A DNA stretch of 44,571 bases from DRLZ01 sp036478815. GTDB lineage: Bacteria; Pseudomonadota; Gammaproteobacteria; Methylococcales; DRLZ01. How positions within the stretch are numbered: the first letter of the stretch is position 1; each line of letters starts with the position of its first letter. Location: positions 1-44,571 of the forward strand of contig JAZGEP010000054.1 in the NCBI GenBank assembly GCA_036478815.1, in the 5' to 3' direction. Made by a program: the position numbers and the translations under genes. The notes beneath the pieces were generated by a model that ran no database searches, was not told the DNA's origin, and saw only the letters and a program-made list of their open reading frames with translations. Positions 42,053 to 44,571 of the stretch are shown in pieces.

Positions 42053-42757
42053 TTAGGCATTGGAAGAACTCTGGTGTGTCGCCTTGTAATCAAGTTCTGC
42101 AACCAGCGTATCTTTTAGTTTCAATTGTTTTGCCAGTTCAGCCAGGTAGGCTTTTTCCTGGGCATTGCTATCATCAATAATAATTCTGGAAACCAGATAA
42201 ATTTCTGCTGCGGCGTTGGGTGAGTCTGCTGCCGAGGCAATTTCAGCAGCACTAACCGGCTTTGTCAATTCGGCCTGGAGAAATTCCAGGGTATCACCAT
42301 CCAGTGACATTGTGGACAGTTGCTTTTGAATTGTTTCAAGCTCGCCTTCGTCAATATGTCCGTCAGCTTTGGCTGCTGCAATCATGGCTCTGAGTAAGGT
42401 CAGGCTTCTATTTTCTGCTGCTTCTCCTTCTAGCTGATTGGCCGATGCGGTTTCCTCAACAGGTTTGCCGGAATGCACGCCTTGCCAGTTTTGAAATGCT
42501 TTATAGGCTAAACCACCTACAGCTGCCACACTACCCATTTTAAGAGCGGCTCCAGTCACTTTTCTGCCAGCACCTGTGCCTAGTAATACAGCTAATACTC
42601 CAGCACCAATTGCACCTTTTTTTGCGCCATCAAGCATTGTGTTGCGGGCGTTTTCATCGACAGGTACACCGGCTTTGTTTTCGACCAAGTCTTTGCCTTG
42701 TTCAACCAAATCCTGCCCGGTTTTTAATAGATCATCTAATATACTGCGTGCATCCAT
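42053..42757 (-). CDS. DUF533/TerB-like protein (YebE family)
   Basis: A 234-residue protein with the YebE/DUF533 plan. It has an amphipathic N terminus (DARSILDDLLKTGQDLVEQG), a Gly/Ala-rich hydrophobic stretch (AIGAGVLAVLLGTGAGRKVT) that probably associates with the inner membrane, KMGSVAAVGGLAYKAFQNWQ, and a TerB-like helical domain with the acidic signature RAMIAAAKADGHIDEGE. Function is unknown; E. coli YebE is an envelope-stress gene. An AGGAGA ribosome site precedes the ATG. Confidence 0.87.
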   Translation of the reverse strand: MDARSILDDLLKTGQDLVEQGKDLVENKAGVPVDENARNTMLDGAKKGAIGAGVLAVLLGTGAGRKVTGAALKMGSVAAVGGLAYKAFQNWQGVHSGKPVEETASANQLEGEAAENRSLTLLRAMIAAAKADGHIDEGELETIQKQLSTMSLDGDTLEFLQAELTKPVSAAEIASAADSPNAAAEIYLVSRIIIDDSNAQEKAYLAELAKQLKLKDTLVAELDYKATHQSSSNA

Positions 42758-43052
42758 GTTCTGTTCTCCTAAATTACTCTGTTTGAACTGTTGAAGAATC
42801 GATTTCTCAGAAGGCTAAACACCAGAGCTGTCAGTTTGTGAAGTTTTCCGGTGACTGCCAGAAAAGCCATTATGGTATTGCTTTTGCTTGTAATGTTTAG
42901 TTGTGAGGGTACCTTTAGACTTTAGTGAGTGTCAACAGCTATTAATGTTTTCTTTTGTTTAGCGCGTCTCAGATTATTTTCAAGTGTTTATTTGACTTGG
43001 TTTTGAACGATACGAGTCTTGTTGTTCTGCGCTATAATATCGCATTTCCGAA

Positions 43053-44102
43053 ATGCTGGTTTCTTTAAGCGTAATCCTAATCCTTTTGAATACTTTAGAC
43101 AAATCAATTCAACCCAATGCGCTGCATGTTTATGCGCCCGCGCGTTTGCATATGGGTTTTATTGATATTTCCGGGGTTTTGGGTCGGCGTTTTGGGAGTA
43201 TTGGCGTAGCACTCAATGAAGTGGGTGTCAGTATGCGGTTGTCTCGCTCTAATCGATTAGATGTTAAAGGTTTTCAGCGTGATCGAGGGCAGTTGTATGC
43301 GACACGTTTTTTTGATGCTTTTCAGCTCGATGGTGGCGCTAAGATTGTCATCGACCAAGCGATTCCAGAACATGCCGGTCTTGGTTCTGGTACACAGATG
43401 GCATTGTCGATTGGTGTTGGATTAAGTCGTTTGTATGGCTTGAATAAAACATTGGAGCAACTGGTTCCGTTGATGGGGCGTGGCAATCGTTCAGGGATTG
43501 GCATTGGTGCGTTTTGTCAGGGTGGTTTGGTGGTTGATGGGGGCCGAGCAGCAGGCACTGTAATTCCACCAGTCGTGAGTCAACTGCAAGTACCCGATGA
43601 ATGGCGATTTATCTTGATACTGGATGCAAGTGTTCGAGGCATTCACGGTGATAGCGAGGCTGAAGCCTTCAACAGTTTACCCGAATTTCCTGCACAGTTG
43701 GTTGCGCATCTTTGTCATTTGGTCTTTATGCGCGGTTTACCTGCAGTCATTGAAAATGATTTACCGGTGTTCGGTGAAGTGATTAGTGAGCTACAAGCAC
43801 GTGTCGGCGATCATTTCGCAGTTGTACAGGGTGGGCGTTTTACCAGTCAAGCGGTTGAGCAAGCTGTATTGTGGCTGGGGCAGCAGGGTGCGGTTGGTTT
43901 GGGACAGAGTTCGTGGGGTCCAACTGGGTTTTGTATTGTCAAAGGTGATGTGCTGGCAAATAAAATAATTGAGCAGGCACGTCTCCAATTTACCCGACTT
44001 GGTCTTGAATTTATCAAGACCAGTGTTGCAGAGACAGGAGCTAGTGTCGAGGTGATTGATGCTGCTTCAGAATCTTTACCAATTTACACAGAATTTGCAT
44101 AA
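43053..44102 (+). CDS. Beta-ribofuranosylaminobenzene 5'-phosphate synthase (beta-RFAP synthase)
   Basis: This GHMP-kinase-fold enzyme condenses p-hydroxybenzoate or p-aminobenzoate with PRPP in the first committed step of H4MPT synthesis. Features are YAPARLHMGFIDISGVLGRR, RFGSIGVALNEVG, the GHMP loop PEHAGLGSGTQMALSIGVGL, RGNRSGIGIGAFCQGGLVVD and the C-terminal GLGQSSWGPTGFCIV. The first ~20 residues (MLVSLSVILILLN) do not fit the family, so the real start may be a TTG near 43087 or further in; the protein still includes the conserved LHVYAPARLH. H4MPT genes in bacteria mark C1 (formaldehyde) oxidation, normally in clusters with mch, fae and ATP-grasp genes. Confidence 0.9.
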   Translation: MLVSLSVILILLNTLDKSIQPNALHVYAPARLHMGFIDISGVLGRRFGSIGVALNEVGVSMRLSRSNRLDVKGFQRDRGQLYATRFFDAFQLDGGAKIVIDQAIPEHAGLGSGTQMALSIGVGLSRLYGLNKTLEQLVPLMGRGNRSGIGIGAFCQGGLVVDGGRAAGTVIPPVVSQLQVPDEWRFILILDASVRGIHGDSEAEAFNSLPEFPAQLVAHLCHLVFMRGLPAVIENDLPVFGEVISELQARVGDHFAVVQGGRFTSQAVEQAVLWLGQQGAVGLGQSSWGPTGFCIVKGDVLANKIIEQARLQFTRLGLEFIKTSVAETGASVEVIDAASESLPIYTEFA

Positions 44103-44120
44103 ACAGTTTCAAACATCAGC

Positions 44121-44264
44121 CGTAACTATTCAGTGTGATCGATAATTGCTCAGATTGCCCTCTAGTTTGTTCAAGAGCAAGGCGAAAGCGCGGAGTTTAG
44201 TAGATATAAATGAGCACTTTCCAGACAGCGATTGGATAAACTAGAGGGTAAGCTGAGTAGTTAC
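44121..44264. repeat. Family H element, copy H3
   Basis: CGTAACTATTCAGTG opens it and CTGAGTAGTTACC closes it. The inner GATTGCCCTCTAGTTTGTTC pairs with GATAAACTAGAGGGTAAGCT. The family segments CAAGGCGAAAGCGCGGAGTTT and AATGAGCACTTTCCAGACAG are intact. It fills the gap between the beta-RFAP synthase stop and the next gene and overlaps the only open extension of that gene's 5' end. Confidence 0.9.
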
Positions 44265-44279
44265 CATCCACCACTGATT

Positions 44280-44571
44280 GTGATTGCAAAATCAGCTCGT
44301 ATGCTGGTCGAATCAGCACAGAGTGGTGGACTTGAGGTAATAGCACTAGATCAATTTGGTGATACGGATACACGTGCGGCTGCCAGACAATTTTGTTTGA
44401 TTGACGATTGGTCAAGCGAAGCAGTGATTGCTAACATTGAAGCGCTGGATTTACAGCAACAACCTGTTGTTATTTACGGAACTGGTGTAGATAACAACCC
44501 TGAGTTATTAGAGCAATTGCAACAACGCTACCAGTTACTGGGGAATTCGGCGCAAACCGTTGCACGAGTGA
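44280..44571 (+). CDS. ATP-grasp family protein of the H4MPT gene cluster (5' part, cut by window end)
   Basis: From a GTG at 44280 the frame reads VIAKSARMLVESAQSGGLEV, IALDQFGDTDTRAAARQF, ... VVIYGTGVDNNPELLEQL and runs off the window. The opening Rossmann-like strand and the DxFxDxDT motif fit the predicted ATP-grasp carboligases (COG2232-like) that sit beside beta-RFAP synthase, mch and fae in methylotrophs. The start is uncertain: the strand seems to begin with PPLIVIAKSAR, yet no ATG or ribosome site precedes it and the frame runs back into element H3 to a stop at 44211-44213. A TTG at 44232 inside the repeat is the alternative. Partial at the 3' end. Confidence 0.75.
   Translation, partial: MIAKSARMLVESAQSGGLEVIALDQFGDTDTRAAARQFCLIDDWSSEAVIANIEALDLQQQPVVIYGTGVDNNPELLEQLQQRYQLLGNSAQTVARV

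Noticed and set aside
71..44264. Dispersed repeats as a CRISPR array
   Set aside because: Copies are long palindromes scattered kilobases apart with no regular spacers and no cas genes.

Overview
The window comes from an AT-rich gammaproteobacterial chromosome. FabI, QueA, Psd, PpiD, PBP1b, FolE, TyrS and GatB all look proteobacterial, and the first seven fit a gammaproteobacterium best. At the right edge, a beta-RFAP synthase is followed by a cut-off ATP-grasp gene. Both belong to tetrahydromethanopterin (H4MPT) biosynthesis, which points to a methylotroph/methanotroph or another bacterium using H4MPT-linked C1 oxidation. Species cannot be decided from the sequence.

Layout. 0.5-10.7 kb: a minus-strand type VI secretion operon, fha(tagH)-tssJ-tssK-tssL-tssM-tagF-pppA, in the same order as the phospho-regulated H1 cluster of Pseudomonas. 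The sheath, tube, baseplate, ClpV and effector genes are not in the window. 10.7-15.2 kb: gene-poor, with a decayed IS1-like remnant, tRNA-Leu(CAG) with a clear promoter, and psd. 15.2-17.1 kb: a secreted protein made of two tandem polysaccharide-lyase-like domains. 18.0-22.8 kb: an oligopeptide ABC importer oppA-B-C-D without oppF. 23.0-33.4 kb: housekeeping genes fabI, ppiD, tyrS, queA, a ykgJ-like gene, gatB, a DUF3144 gene and a Na+/alanine symporter. 34.1-37.6 kb: mrcB (PBP1b) and folE. 37.6-40.7 kb: an accessory stretch with a pseudogene, a subtilisin-like protease and an SGNH hydrolase. 41.4-44.6 kb: a lone type IV pilin, a DUF533 gene, and the H4MPT pair.

The most striking feature is the spacer DNA. 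About thirty full or partial copies of imperfect palindromes, mostly 160-170 bp, fill nearly every intergenic gap. I sort them into families A-K by their outer arms. Most families begin near TTAGG/CTAGG and end in the complement. Nearly all (A-G, J and K; H weakly; not I) share a small apical hairpin of the form GRGCRCATAGY-loop-RCTAYGYAAC, even when the outer arms are unrelated. Elements nest in each other, abut while sharing the terminal TTAG/TAA, form chimeras, and in two cases supply the stop codon of the gene they follow (psd, folE). No transposase that could move them is in the window. They look like a modular, non-autonomous foldback/MITE superfamily and are the best candidate for an undescribed system here.

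Several usually stable operons are split (oppABCD without F, gatB without gatCA, queA without tgt, a single pilin), which would fit rearrangement at these repeats.
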